In this document: piece by piece, positions 11,583-23,600 of the stretch | Layout: every line of letters starts with the position of its first letter | Numbering within the stretch: the first letter of the stretch is position 1 | Assembly (NCBI GenBank): GCA_030248215.1 | Contig: JASANG010002249.1 | Location: 1 to 64,000 of the forward strand | Length of the DNA: 64,000 nucleotides | Direction: 5' to 3' | Source: Enoplolaimus lenunculus | Taxonomy: Eukaryota; Nematoda; Enoplea; Enoplida; Thoracostomopsidae | The notes under the pieces: generated by a model | Databases searched by the model: none | What the model was told of the DNA's origin: nothing | Seen by the model: the letters and a program-made list of their open reading frames with translations, nothing else | Position numbers and translations under genes: made by a program

Positions 11583-12097
11583 TTTTTTATAGTGGTGAAG
11601 TTATTTTCTATCCGAAAGCATAAATTATTAATTTGCAAATAATATCGGTGCTAGTATCTGCTCTAATTGTTTATATAACGCAACGTTTGAAGCATTGATC
11701 ATCTGTGCTCCCATCTTGGTCAAAACAAGCAGTCTTCGCGTGTAAAGGATGAATAAGTGCCTGAGTCCAACTGCAAAACCAAATTGTGCGCTTTGTGTAA
11801 ATTGAAGTGAAACGCTTGACTTTGCAAACAGGTGTTGTTGCTTTTATTAAACCTTTGTTTGTTTCGTTTACAAGAGTGATAGTATGCATATGCAACGGAC
11901 CAATACCTTGAGGGATGTTGCAATAGTATGAGCTTAAGCTTTAGCCTATTAGCCTTAGCAAACAGAAAAACTGCAAGTAAACCTAAAGGAAAAATAAGTG
12001 TAACGGTCATGCACAAAATGGTTCGCCCTCAAAGTAATTGCCATGAAACCGATTGTTCAAGTGCGCCCATTTAAAGATCAGGGTCTCGAGGATTTTC

Positions 12098-13347
12098 TAA
12101 CCGGATATCGTTTCCGGCGAAAATCGGTGTCCGTTTCCGTTATAAATATCACAGAAATTTTCATTTTTTTACGCTTAAAACTAGCTAAACATTAGGTACA
12201 TCTCGCTGAAATATAAAATGACGAAATTCATCCAAAACCTTAATTTAAATGCATCCGTCATTTTTCAAAATTTTAAAAGAGCCCGGTGAATATTTTCACG
12301 CCTCAATAGGGTTAAATCGGGTAAATCTGTCGCAACTTTTAATTACAGATACTTTATGCTATAATTTTTCGCAATGAACTAAAATTATGAAACTCCGCCA
12401 TTTTTTCTTTAAAATTTTAGAAAATTGGGGGATTTAGGAGAAAGTTGGGAAACGCAGTATAATATCTAACGGGGTTTGTTTTCGCACCGAAGTTGGCCAT
12501 GCTAACGGGGTTAGTTTGGTCGGAAATTTTGTGTATCTTTAAAAGAGTAGTGCACGGCTTTCAGGAACTTGAGAAATCTTATTGGGAGTTTAATTCTGTG
12601 GGCTTGTGGCTGTATTAATGAAATTTACGTAATTTCACAGTTGATTTCAAATCAGGCTATAGCGGTTAGGACACATGACACATAACCTGATATCCTTGCG
12701 TTGCTATAATTTGGTGTAATAACTTTTCACAGTATATCACATAGCTTTAATAGAAGTCAGCACACCGCCCTTTTCTCAAAAATTTTGTATACCAGAATAT
12801 CTATGCAAAACACTGCCGGTCACTCTTCCTTTATGCCATTAACGCAACGAAACGTTTGTTGATTTGGAACAGGTTACGCTGAGAGCCATCCTGCTGTCCC
12901 ATCACAAGCAGGAGTGCAGCGTAGGCAACTCGGCAATCAAAACACGGCTGCTTACATATAAATTTATTTAAACACAACAAACAGGGGCGTAGCCATGGGG
13001 GTTTTTGGCATCAATTGCCCACCGTTTGGGATTTTAATTCTCTGAGACGAAAACAGCTGAAATTTGCAATAAAGCTGCGTTTTGGCGCTTTTAGTGCGAA
13101 AACCGCTTAGTGCGGTGAGCTTGGAGGCGCCACCAACATCCTGCTTCGGATCCCTGGAAGTAGCAGGGGTTTAGGGGGTGGTAGCACAAGGGTGTAGCCC
13201 AGGGGCTTCAAGTAATAACCCAAACCGCCTGTGCCTAGAAATTTAGTTAAGCATGTTGTGTCCGGCTTACCTACACCTAACAAGTTTCGATATTTGAAGC
13301 GGAAACGGGCCCTGATTTTATCGGAACGAGAAACGGATATCCGGTTA
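12098..13347. mobile_element. Inverted-repeat element, about 1250 bases (TAACCGGATATC ends)
   Basis: The left end begins TAACCGGATATCGTTTCC, and the complement of the right end begins TAACCGGATATCCGTTTC. Both are followed by a related AAAAT-rich shoulder. The interior contains no transposase frame that I can recognise. The CCGGATATCCGG theme is shared with the hAT-like element at 56429-56875, so the two may be related. Its right end lies 84 bases from the hydroxylysine kinase stop codon. Confidence 0.6.
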
Positions 13348-13430
13348 CACACTGCTTCCTGGGCGGCGCAAATGTTTGACTGAAAATAAAACTATTCCAT
13401 AGAAATTTTCACATTTCAGTGAATTTTACC

Positions 13431-16400
13431 TTAAAACGCAGTATTAAAATTATCAATGCCGTACGTTGCGATTACTTGTTTCCATTGTTCAATTAAATCA
13501 TCTGCTGATATTTCATTCCAAAGCGCTTCAAGCGCTTGCCACCCCATTTCTTCTGTTGCCACCAAATATTCGTTGGTCGGATTCAGAGAATAGTTGTAAG
13601 CACCGTAAACCAGATCTTGAGCAAGCCGCGCAGCACCACATGTTCGGAGCAAATTGAACTCTTGTTCAGATAACGAATGCGCACTCAAGTAGCCGGCAAT
13701 CACCTGACCCCCTAAAACTGTAGCAGCGCGCTTTGAGCAGATATCTTTTCGAAGATTATTGGTTTGGTCGCGGCTGGTTTGTAACTTTGGCAACGCCGTT
13801 GTTGTACCGGATCCCGATTTATTCGCCAGAAGGTCTTCAGTATTATCGGATCGATCCGAGTGTTTTGGAATCAAGTTATCATTGAAACCTTTGTCTTGAA
13901 CTTGCCTTTCAGAGTCTTCGCTACTTTTCAGTGAGTCCGGACCAGCCTCGAAAGAAGTTCGTTGTATGCTGAATTTTATTGCAACGAGAATAACGTATGT
14001 AATAGCGGTTGCTAAGTCATATATTAAACATCCACGGGTACTGTCAGCGAAATCAAGTAAACCAACAATTCTTACGTCATTTCTGTTGTCTATTGACTGT
14101 GAAACCAGAATGTTTTCTGCGTTGAAGTCACCGTGAAGTTGGCCTGAATGCAAAACTCAATTTACATGGCTCGGCCCGGGTAGTTCCTGGTGTCATCCAT
14201 CTTGCGTTTTAAACTAAGTTTATTTTGCAACTAGACAAGTCAAATTCCAAAATTTTCTATGACGTAACATCTGTTTCGGTAATGCTTGCTACGCCATGAG
14301 CGCGGTATCTATGAAGATTCTTAGAAATTAAGGTTGATTAAAAAATACTGTATCTATTAATCTTGTATACACTATGAAACCAACGGTATGTATCATCGGC
14401 TCATGAACAAAAACAGATCACGCACTGCTCCGGCCCGCGGGCCTTCGCCCGGGTCGATTCCACCATAAGAATAAAATCTAGGAGTATTGTTTGGGAAGCA
14501 TATTTTTGGTAGTAAAAATTACTTGCAATTATTGACAATGATGACCTACAGACTATGAACAGGAAAAATTACAAAATTTATAATTTTAAAATTTTTCGAT
14601 CCCGCCTCTAGTTATATTGGACCGTAGCCCGCGAACTATAACTTCTCTTACCTGACGGAAGTTTGTGTTCGACTGGAAGTACTTCATTTTCAAACGCATC
14701 AATTACCGATTCGACTAAATTGCGTCGCTGCTTGTTGCTCAGACAATGAACGAATCGTCGCAGCTGTGGTGTTTGTCTAAGCGACCAGTATGTCGTGTGT
14801 CGATCAAAAAAAGAATGATGAAACGTCTGAAACGAAAGGTTGGGCGTTGCAAAGATGACACTGAACATGCAAACCCGTTGCTTACAAGAAGCCCCATGGG
14901 GTTCCATAATACTTATAACAGGGTTTGTTGCCAGCGAATTTCGCTCTGCTGTTCCGAAAGTCAGAGGCAGACCTGTTTGAAATAAGAAACGTTTTACGCA
15001 GTTTAGACCATCGGTATGCAAGATACAATGATGAAACTATAAAATAGTGTTGAACCGATATATGTAAAATCAGGATATCGGGATCGGTGTTTTCGGGAGC
15101 GCATCGATCTTATTAATTTTAATATATTTCAGACAAAATTACGAAACAAATACATACTCTTATGGCGGAATGGTAAAGAATACTGAGTGTCGCTTAGACG
15201 TCGCTAAATACAAAGCGACGGGCTAAATTTCACAGTACGAAGGCAAGTATTTTCTTAACTCACAAGCAAAGGTAACAGCGGCAATTTTGCAGAATGAGTC
15301 CGAGGAGATGACATCTTTTAGAGACTTAAGATTACGCAAACGTGTCTGAGTTGTTAAACGCCATCTGTTGTGAATGTTTTCCATGTGTGCACCTTGCGAT
15401 TTATGCCACACGACACTGTTTCGCTGGGCGGTTTCATTGGGCGTTGAATATGTACTGCGGTGCAGCGTGGCAACAAAAGCTTGCATTCGGATTCGTCAGA
15501 AATTTGACGTTAGAATTCGGATTCGTCAGAAATTTGACGTTAGAATTTGGATTCGGCTGTGAAAAAGCCGAAACCATATGCTGAATCCAACAATGTAAGG
15601 CAATATATTTTTCATTCTTAAACAATAACAAATTTTAGGTTTTCAATGACTTACAAACAAGGCTAAAAATTTTCTAGGGGGGAAAGCTTTTCCAGGGGGG
15701 CTAAGCCCCCTGTCAACCCCTTTGCTACGCACCCGGCACTTAGTTGCTCACGGTATACTCTTACAAGCCCATTAATTTGATCAACATAATTTCGAATGAA
15801 CTTGTTTACAAACGAAACAGATACTCAAGCACGAATCTGAATTTCAAAAGTTTAAATCTTCTTTGAAGCATTTGTATATTCCGATTCAAAAAAGTATACT
15901 TTACTTGAAGCGCGTTATGAAGCTTTCCCAGATACTGTCCAACTTGATACAACAGTTGCGGAGTGGTTTCAACGTTGGCAAATATAATTCCAGGAATGTA
16001 AGTAAACAGCCGTACACCATGAAAGCCTAAAAACATATTTTTAAATTTTGTATTCATTATTTGCCTTTCCAGGTTGTTTTAATTAAATATAAGCGTTATA
16101 CCAAGAAAAAAAGCTCAACATTATATGAGATATTTATGCAATAATTCTTAAAATTGAACGTCCGCATAAGCATCACCAGGGAGTGTCATACCAGCTAATT
16201 CCATTAATGTTTCCTGTTAAAAATTTCTGGATGCGCCACTGCAACAAGTTAGTTTTCAATATGTGTTTAGTATGTAAACGTTACTTCTGAGTTTGAATAT
16301 AAATTCAAATGGAAACACCGCTTAAGGTTTCGAAAAAGCAACTGTAATATCGGGACCGTAGCCGGAAGAGAGCCAGGGGGCTCAGGCCGCCTGGATCCAT

Positions 16401-17234
16401 TTTACCCCCCTAGAAAATTTCCAACCTTACTTGTAAGTGATCGAAAACCCTTATATGCCGATACTAAAAATGTTTAGTTCCCCTAACACGGTGAGCTAGG
16501 TACGGGCTGTGCAATATACCTGATACAGGAGAGTCTTTGTTCGTTTCTGCTTTTGCTTTATATGTGAGCTCTTGAACGATCCACGTGGTTCCATTAACGT
16601 TTGTGACTGGCCTCGGAACGGAAAAACCTGCATTCCATACATGATTAAGAAGGGTGGCTTGAGCGTCAAACTGAAAAAAACTATTTGAAACTTGACTTCA
16701 TATCGATAACAGGTTAAACGAACACTAAATTTGGAAACTGGCACGCAAAATATAACTTTATTTAATATTTTACAGCCAATAACCTACACAGGGCCGCAAA
16801 TACAGGAATCGTTTGGGTCGCCAGTTTCGGAAATCTTCGTTCCATCGCAGCCAAACCTAATAAAACACGGTGTAATCTATTCCGTCTTTGTGAACAATGT
16901 TAAATTCAAGTGTACTTACTAATTCGGATCGTGAAGAATCAAAACTATTTGTAACTTTCAAGACGTAATCTCGCGTAATTGTTTCCGATGTTACTGGTCC
17001 ATTCTGCGTATGATTTTGCGTCTTACGCGTTTTCTCGTTTTTCGACTTCGCCAATTTAACGTGATAATTTTGGTCGTCACAGCTGTTTAAACGAACGTAG
17101 TTGACTAGTTTGCCAGTTGAACTATAGGTTTCGGCTAGAATGCGTTCCACGGTTCCAGGCGCAAGGTCAGGAACTGCAATATTCTGACCTGGTTCTATTT
17201 GTGGATAGTCGTCATTATTAATATGTTTTTTCAT
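13431..17234 (-). CDS. HYKK: Hydroxylysine kinase (APH-fold, AGPHD1-like), 491 aa
   Basis: Exons: 17234-16920, 16670-16520, 16026-15905, 14826-14652 and 14143-13431. All junctions are GT..AG and the frame is open (1476 bases). The enzyme phosphorylates 5-hydroxy-L-lysine with GTP in lysine/collagen breakdown. Visible family features: the N-lobe segment LNSCDDQNYHVKL (about 50-70) and VLKVTNS; the hinge-region segment FTYIPG (about 163-168); the catalytic loop HGDFNAEN (258-265, with H258, D260 and N265); the metal-binding DFAD (285-288); and the C-terminal AAYS-like helix (YGAYNYSL). It is longer than the roughly 370 aa usual in vertebrates because of a Ser/Asp/Lys-rich insertion at about 309-393 and a smaller one near 72-95. 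The start is the first ATG (17234) after an in-frame stop. Introns hold several repeats. It is a neighbour of glutamine synthetase on the same strand. Confidence 0.93.
15482..15553. repeat. Tandem 36-base duplication in a kinase intron
   Basis: The block beginning ATTCGGATTCGTCAGAAATT is repeated directly twice with near identity, then fades into TTTGGATTCGGC. It lies in the third intron of the hydroxylysine kinase gene and is non-coding. Confidence 0.8.
15655..15740 (-). mobile_element. Family C miniature element fragment (GTAGC ends)
   Basis: This is an inverted fragment of a family that recurs through the window: a GTAGCC-type end, a block of C and G runs around GGCTCAGCCCC, then GAAAATTTTCAACCTT and TTGTAAGTCATTGAAAAC. 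It lies in the third intron of the hydroxylysine kinase gene. Confidence 0.65.
16354..16460 (+). mobile_element. Family C miniature element fragment
   Basis: GACCGTAGCCGGAAGAGAGC is followed by the family C-run block, AAAATTTCCAACCTTACTTG and TAAGTGATCGAAAACCC. It lies between kinase exons 2 and 3, in the opposite orientation to the copy at 15655-15740. Confidence 0.65.
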
Positions 17235-17431
17235 AATGTTAATGTTCGGCGACGGCAATATTAATACTTATCTAGAAAAAGCATTAAAAACCACAGCATT
17301 TGATTCAACATCGTTGAAAACAAATTAGTGTTAGTTAATAAAAATTATACAGTCTTCGGCCAATGTTTCTTTAAAGGCCGTCCCATTTTCCCGGGACACC
17401 AATGTACCAGGAGTACATTCAATAAATATAA

Positions 17432-17637
17432 TTGGGACAGCGGGACAGTTGGGACAGATGAGACAGTGGGAAAGACGAGACAGATGAGGCAGTGGGACAG
17501 ATGGGACAGTTGGGATAGCTGGGACAGATGGGACAGGTGGGACAGATGGGACAGTTGGGACAGATGGACAAACGGGACAGATGGGACAGTTGGGACGATG
17601 GGACAGTTGGGACATATGGAACAGTTGGGACAGTTGA
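17432..17637. repeat. Minisatellite of a 9-base TGGGACAGA/T unit
   Basis: About 22 copies of TGGGACAGT or TGGGACAGA occur with minor variants. The array begins about 200 bases upstream of the hydroxylysine kinase start codon, so it lies in the promoter or 5' UTR region. The 9-base unit keeps frames open on both strands (WDRWDS on the plus strand), which are artefacts of the repeat. Confidence 0.9.
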
Positions 17638-18889
17638 GTGTGGGTATTCGGTTTAGAAAACTGCTACTGACTATTAAATATATGTGTTAACCACCTTAAA
17701 TTGAGTTGGTTTGTTTTGTCTCCGTCTGATTTAAACCGCTGCAACAAAGATTCTATCGAATATCACACTTCCCTCGAACTATAGGAATATACTTCAGTCC
17801 TTTTACGCTCAAAGAAGAAAAAACCACTTTGAAATATACCTACTTACGCTGAATCATACAAACGTCAGCCCATGTTGCGTTTAGTGGTGCCCCGCTTTCA
17901 TCATCGGATACAGAAGTTTCTGACGGGGGCGGGCTGGTAAATGTTTTGGAACGAAATGTTTCACTAAAAAATTTTCTAAGGTGGAAAAATAGCAAGGTAG
18001 GAACCTCATCATTTTTTACAAAAAAGCATTCTGACGGAAGAAATTGTAAGGTAAGGACCTTACCATTTCAGCACAAAAAACTTTCTGAGATGGGACGTAC
18101 GCCGCCCGCACCCCTCTGAATCCGCTAGTGCCCGCTTTTTCGCTAGACCACAATAGAGTGGTTTTAAATTTGACACTAATTTTTTTCCTTGGGCTCAGGC
18201 TTAAGGTTTGATTTTGTGTTTAATACGCTGAGGAGGCTTTAATTTAGGGATATGTTTTGGTTGTTACATTGCTAAAAGTATTGATTCAAATGTTCATGAC
18301 CCGCTCTAGTCTTAATATACCGGAACTAAATGCCGACTTGGCTCCTCATACCTTAATTTTTTAAGACTTGAATATATACTTTCACTTCTTATGATCTAAT
18401 ACATGAACTACTGACCTATACTAAACACGGCAAATTTGCGTTAAACTGAATCTCAACGGACTTCTACAACGCTGAATTTAAAAAGCGAAAACTGACATAA
18501 AGCGCAAGACTGAATTAATTTGACTCACAGCGAACTGAATTTAACAGTTTAGTGACATTCACGAGCTCTCGACAGTGAGAGTTCGTTAAACAAACAACCT
18601 GACTCAACGTTTTACGAGGTACGATGAGCTATTTCCAAACGACTAACACGCTTTCGCTTCTGTTTTCTTCATGTTCTGTACTATTTTGTTAAACAGAAGT
18701 TTTGTGCGTAACACTGATTTTGGCACTAAACGCTGCTATGCTTCAAACACATGTAACATTCAATTTATTGCAGTTGTTCTTTAAAACACAACTATGGCAA
18801 ACACGCAATTTTGATTGTGTACTTTTATTGTGAACCTTATAATAAGCGTTTAATCGTAAAAAAATTATCAAGTCTTTTCGCTTATCTTC
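17638..18889. other. Spacer between kinase 5' end and upstream repeats
   Basis: No gene is supported. A directly repeated motif of about 60 bases, rich in AAGGTAGGAACCT and AAGGTAAGGACCT, occurs near 17990-18070. The rest shows no structure that I can interpret. Confidence 0.35.
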
Positions 18890-19275
18890 CCACCAGCCGG
18901 AGTTAGTCCAAACATGGTTGAATTTTGAAAATTTTTGCACATTTGATCTTCTCATGACCTGCCCTGATCATTTCACATCCAAATTTGAATTTTTAAAAAA
19001 TTCTATTTAAGGCCCCGAAGTCCCCCTTCGGACCCAAAAAAATTTTTGCGCAAAAGTTAAAAAATTATATACCATTCGATGCAGCTTGCGGAGCTGATTC
19101 GAATGGTGTCAAATGTTTGGCCATCAGACGTTTGACTAACCAGTTATGATCAAATCACTTGTTTGGCGCGCTGCTTACGATTTGGGACGACGTGAAATCA
19201 GTTATTTGACCATAACTCGTTAGCGAAATGTATGATTGCAAAAAATTTAACATCATTCGTCGCAAATAGGCTTAG
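18890..19275. repeat. Dispersed repeat family P, copy 1
   Basis: It contains CATGACCTGCCCTGATCATT, then AATTTGAATTTTT, then a partly palindromic half with GTTTGACTAACCAGTTATGA and the near-complement CAGTTATTTGACCATAACTC. The same order of blocks recurs near 33840, 44060 and 55930-57190. This points to an interspersed foldback-like family of about 1 kb, non-coding where seen. Confidence 0.6.
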
Positions 19276-19319
19276 GTATAAGCTCATTCTTACGCTTAGG
19301 CTTAGGCTTAGGCTTACGT

Positions 19320-19410
19320 GATGGACAGGCGGAGCTCAGCCCCTAGAAAACTTTCGGCCCCACTCTAAAAATTTTCAACCTTGTTGTAAGTCATCAAAAC
19401 CCCTGTATGG
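19320..19410 (+). mobile_element. Family C miniature element fragment
   Basis: It shows GGCGGAGCTCAGCCCCTAGA, then CCCACTCTAAAAATTTTCAA and CCTTGTTGTAAGTCATCAAA, matching the centre and right shoulder of family C. Confidence 0.5.
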
Positions 19411-19574
19411 TGAAGAAATTGAAAATATTCATTGCTGTGACTGGCGTCAGCAGCATTTCAACAAATGTGAAGATTCATCTCGCGGTAGACAACGCTGCAT
19501 AGCTTTAAGCGGTTACTTTAATTTTTTTCAGATGCTAAAGTTCTCTTACTGGCATAACTGAGTGTTAAGAATTT

Positions 19575-19788
19575 TGACTAATGTAAAGAACAGGGGTGGA
19601 ACAGTATTTTAAGCTTATTCCTAACCCTAAGCCTAAACTTAAGCCTAAGCCTAAGCGGAAGAATGAATTTATTCCTAAGCCTAAGCTAAGCTTAAGCCTA
19701 AGCCAAGCTAAAAAATTAGCTAAAGCTTAAGCTCATTCTATTGCACTCCCACAGAAAAACGTTACACTCCTGATCTTTACATGGGCCA
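19575..19788. mobile_element. Family A miniature element with telomere-like core, copy A1
   Basis: The terminal inverted repeats are TGACTAATGTAAAGAACAGG on the left and the complement of CCTGATCTTTACATGGGCCA at the right (consensus TGGCCCATGTAAAGATCAGG). The core is built of CCTAAGCCTAAGC repeats, that is GCCTAA, the complement of TTAGGC. There is no coding capacity. Confidence 0.85.
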
Positions 19789-20369
19789 GAATTTTTATAA
19801 AGGCAAAATGTTGCAAAAATTGCATGTCATAAATGTTTCTAGCACACAAGATGGCACTGCGAAAATACAGTATACAGCAAATTTAAGTCTGTAATTAACT
19901 AATTTATATATAATGCGTACCCGAACCTGAAATACGGTTCGCCAGAAAACGGTAAAACGTCTTATATATCACGCAAAAGCGTTCAAAACTGGTTCATTTT
20001 ATGAGAACTATACTTCGGTTTATTAATAATAATAAGCTTAAATTTAGAATAATTCACGTTGTATAAACGTAGCAAAGTGCATGAAAATACCTTGTTCGCC
20101 TATTGAGATCAATTAAAGAGCAAAACGTTAACTTCAATTTTTAAATAATTTGCACAAAAAACACTTTTTTAAATTTAACTCTATATTACTAAGATAAATT
20201 AGATCGTGCTCGCATGACGACTTTACCGCGCAAACACCGACTAACGTTGACCTTGCGAAAAAATTGCAAAATTGGCTTTCGCAAATACAAAGCTTTGGTT
20301 TCAGTTTTTTAGTCGTATCAGCTATTACAAACATAATACGAAAAAACAAAACAGTGAAATACATTTAGA

Positions 20370-20549
20370 ATCGGGGCCGTAGCCAAGCTCAACATTCTGT
20401 TGGGGAACAAAAATGATTCCTAAGAGGGGTATCTAGGTTATATAGTTAACCAGACTTAAATACAAGGAAACCTAAAATCTTCACAAGATGAACCAAAATT
20501 TTTCTCGAGCAGTTGAACTTCCTCGCCTCCCTTTAGCTACCGGCCCGGC
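20370..20549. mobile_element. Family C-like inverted-repeat element
   Basis: The left end GGGGCCGTAGCCAAG and the right end TAGCTACCGGCCCGGC form short inverted repeats around about 150 bases of non-coding DNA. It lies just downstream of the glutamine synthetase stop codon. Confidence 0.55.
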
Positions 20550-20642
20550 AATGAAATTCATCAGCGACTGATGCAGTCATGGAACGTATTCAATCAGTTC
20601 TAGAGTAGATTGACGGTATTTTATGAAGTTTATCTTCTGTTT

Positions 20643-23600
20643 TTACTCTCCTAAACATACAGTTCGAATCATACGATTGACCACTGCGTACGGATCGCAA
20701 TTCGCTGACGGTCGCCTGTCTTCGAGCCATCCCTAAAAACGTTTGATTGAAACATTTAAAATTGCCAATCATGGTAACACTAACGAAAACACTAAAGCAG
20801 AATAGAACACAAATTGAATTTGATTATTTTATTAATATATAATCTATAAAGTATAGCCAATAGTTTCGTTTTGAGAAATATTAACAATTCAGTGTTCCTC
20901 AACTACACAAAGGTCACAAAATCTCACTTTAGTGCACAGCTTTTACAAAAATTACTAAACATTTTAGCACTGAATTAGCCGGAATCTCCATCCGAAACTC
21001 TACCAAAGCAGAAACATGAGGTCGTTTTTCAGTGGAACCTTAACACAAGCCTCTGGTTTGTTCGTGCTGGGTGGCTCAGTATTTCCTGTGTGTTGAGCTA
21101 AGGAACTTTTGTTCAGCAGAGATATTCAATGCTTCGTTGGCGAGTAGGTGGGATAGCAAATGTAGGGTACAAAAACTATATAAATTTTCCTTAGCTTCAA
21201 ACGTTGTTTCAAAGGTACCGTTTTTGACTGAATAAATTAAATTTCGAACAACATTTCCCTTTTATGAACACTGAAAATGACTTATAAAAAATTATCGGAA
21301 TATTTGAAACAAATGGGCTAATATTGCGATTTGCTGCAACTCAAGTGTCTCTAGCAACCTAGTATATATAAAATGTTAAATTTTCTTAAATTTGCCTGCA
21401 TTATGCTACGTTTATTAGCAGGAAATTTCGAAACGAATACAAAATTTAATTGTTCATATATAGCTTACATAGCCTTTTTCCGCTACTGGTCGCGGAATGC
21501 GGACGCTAACTCCGCGGTTGCCAACGCCCCAAGTGAACTCATCGATTCGTGCGGTTTCGTGAGCGCCAGTAAGGCGATCTGCATTTCCTGTACCATAGAC
21601 TGCGATGTGTTCGTTGTGACGTTTCGCTAATCGTTCCGTAATTGCCTGTTCTATTACCCTTAAAAGATTAATCAATTGTAATTATATATATTATATATAT
21701 AAATATATATACCGATTAATGCATAAAATATAATTAAAATTAGTCAGCAGGACAGCAGGCTTTGCCCAATGCACAAAAGTTAGCGAACCCAGAGCAATCT
21801 GCATGCAAATTTTCTTTCCACAGAACAATCACATTTCTACTCTGAGAAAATATTGCAAATAAAGTAATGCTGGAAAGTGGCCCAAACTACGTTTTGGGCG
21901 TTCCAGCTTTAATAATACAGATTAGAACCTGAATTATTGGCAATTTTAGCATTGCTCAAACTATTTTCGGTTCACATAAATATTATGTAAATAAATAATA
22001 GGAGGAATCACCAGCGACAGAAAACAATGGTGTATTGCATTGTTTCACAAGGTGTTCACTATTGCTAATATATATATATATTGCAGCCGTTTTGGCTAGT
22101 AGATAATGCGTCATCCATTTTATCGTGTGCCCGCCGTGTGGAAAATTGACGCAACCATTTCCAAGTACGGTTTTGAAAAACGCTTCAAGAAGGAAATTAA
22201 TTAAAAAACAGGAAAAAATTAACCACAAACAATTATCCCAATGGAAAACGAAATTTAAATAAAAAGAAATATAAGCTAATTCTCAAAGAAAAAATCCCAA
22301 ACCAGAACCCCAATTTTTATTTCCCCATAAAAGGGAAAAAAAAAAAATAAGAGGAACACTCGAGTACTACTATCAATCTAATTTCATACGCTTGCGAAAA
22401 AAGAATAAATTTAAATCTTTATATTCTTTATATTTTAATTATAATTTTTATGTTTATTCGACCTCTCTACGACAAAAAAAATCATTAGACTTAATTCCAA
22501 ATAATCATAACATTATCTTTTCCTCCTTTCTGGCGGCCACGTAAAACTTTTTTCTCTCTTTTCCCACCCCCACACACAACAATCAAAATACAATTTTACC
22601 CACATAACCCATTTTTTTTTTCTTTTTTTTATAAAAAACCGACCATTAATTACAAACACAAATAAAAAATGGTTAAAATTCATTCTCATCATTATTTTAA
22701 CGCCTTATTTTTATACTTTACTAGAGATGCAACGGAAAAAAACCGGCGGCGGAATAATAGAAGAAAATTTAATTATTACTTCACAAATTTATTTTTTTTT
22801 TTTATTTATAAAAAAACAGACAACAAAACAATAAATATTTTCAAACATACAAAATTATACCCTTATCTTTTTTTTATATTTAATAAAACCGATAAATACA
22901 TATTTAATTTCAATCTAATACACATACTCAACAAACCAATATTCAATTATAACCACACCAAAACAAACCACACACCAATAACCACTTACACCCCAATCTA
23001 CTATTATCTTTTATATTTTTTAAATTTAAAATAATAATATATAAAATAAAAAAATATTTTTATTAATTTATAAAAATAACACAAAAAAAAAAAAAAAAAA
23101 ATATAAAAAAAAAAAAAAAATTTTTATAAAACTATTAATCCCACAAATAACTAATATGGCCAATGTAAAGATCAGGGGCGGAACAAAATTATAAGCATAT
23201 TCCTAAGCCTAAGCCTAAGCCTAAACCTAAGCCTAAGCGTAAGGATGAGTTTATTTCTAAGCCTAAGCCTCAGCCTAAGGCTAAGCCAAGCAAATAAATT
23301 AGCCTAAAGCTTAAGCTTACTCTATGGGCATGTCCCACACAAAAACGTTCCCCACCTGATCTTTACATGGGCCACTAACATGAAGCTGAAAAGTAAACTC
23401 TTGAACTAATTTTAAATTATGTCGAACAGCTAGTCTTGAGATTGGCCAATTCTTTAACTCTAAGGCTCTGGATTCACCAAAACCTAAAGCCTGATCGGCA
23501 ACCTGAGCATGGGTCATAAACTTCGTCAATTTTTTCAAGTTTTTATACAGCAGAAGACTAATTGCCGCGGACTACACAATTAGGCTTTAGGAAACAATGA

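Noticed and set aside
17328-17690. Open frames rich in WDRWDS and its antisense
   Set aside because: They come from the 9-base TGGGACAG repeat.
22669-23034. 121-residue frame of Lys, Asn, Tyr and Phe
   Set aside because: It is a by-product of the G-depleted block inside a glutamine synthetase intron.
23317-23538. 73-residue minus-strand frame between glutamine synthetase exons 6 and 7
   Set aside because: Exon 6 joins exon 7 in phase without it, and it overlaps transposon A2 and shows no similarity to the enzyme.
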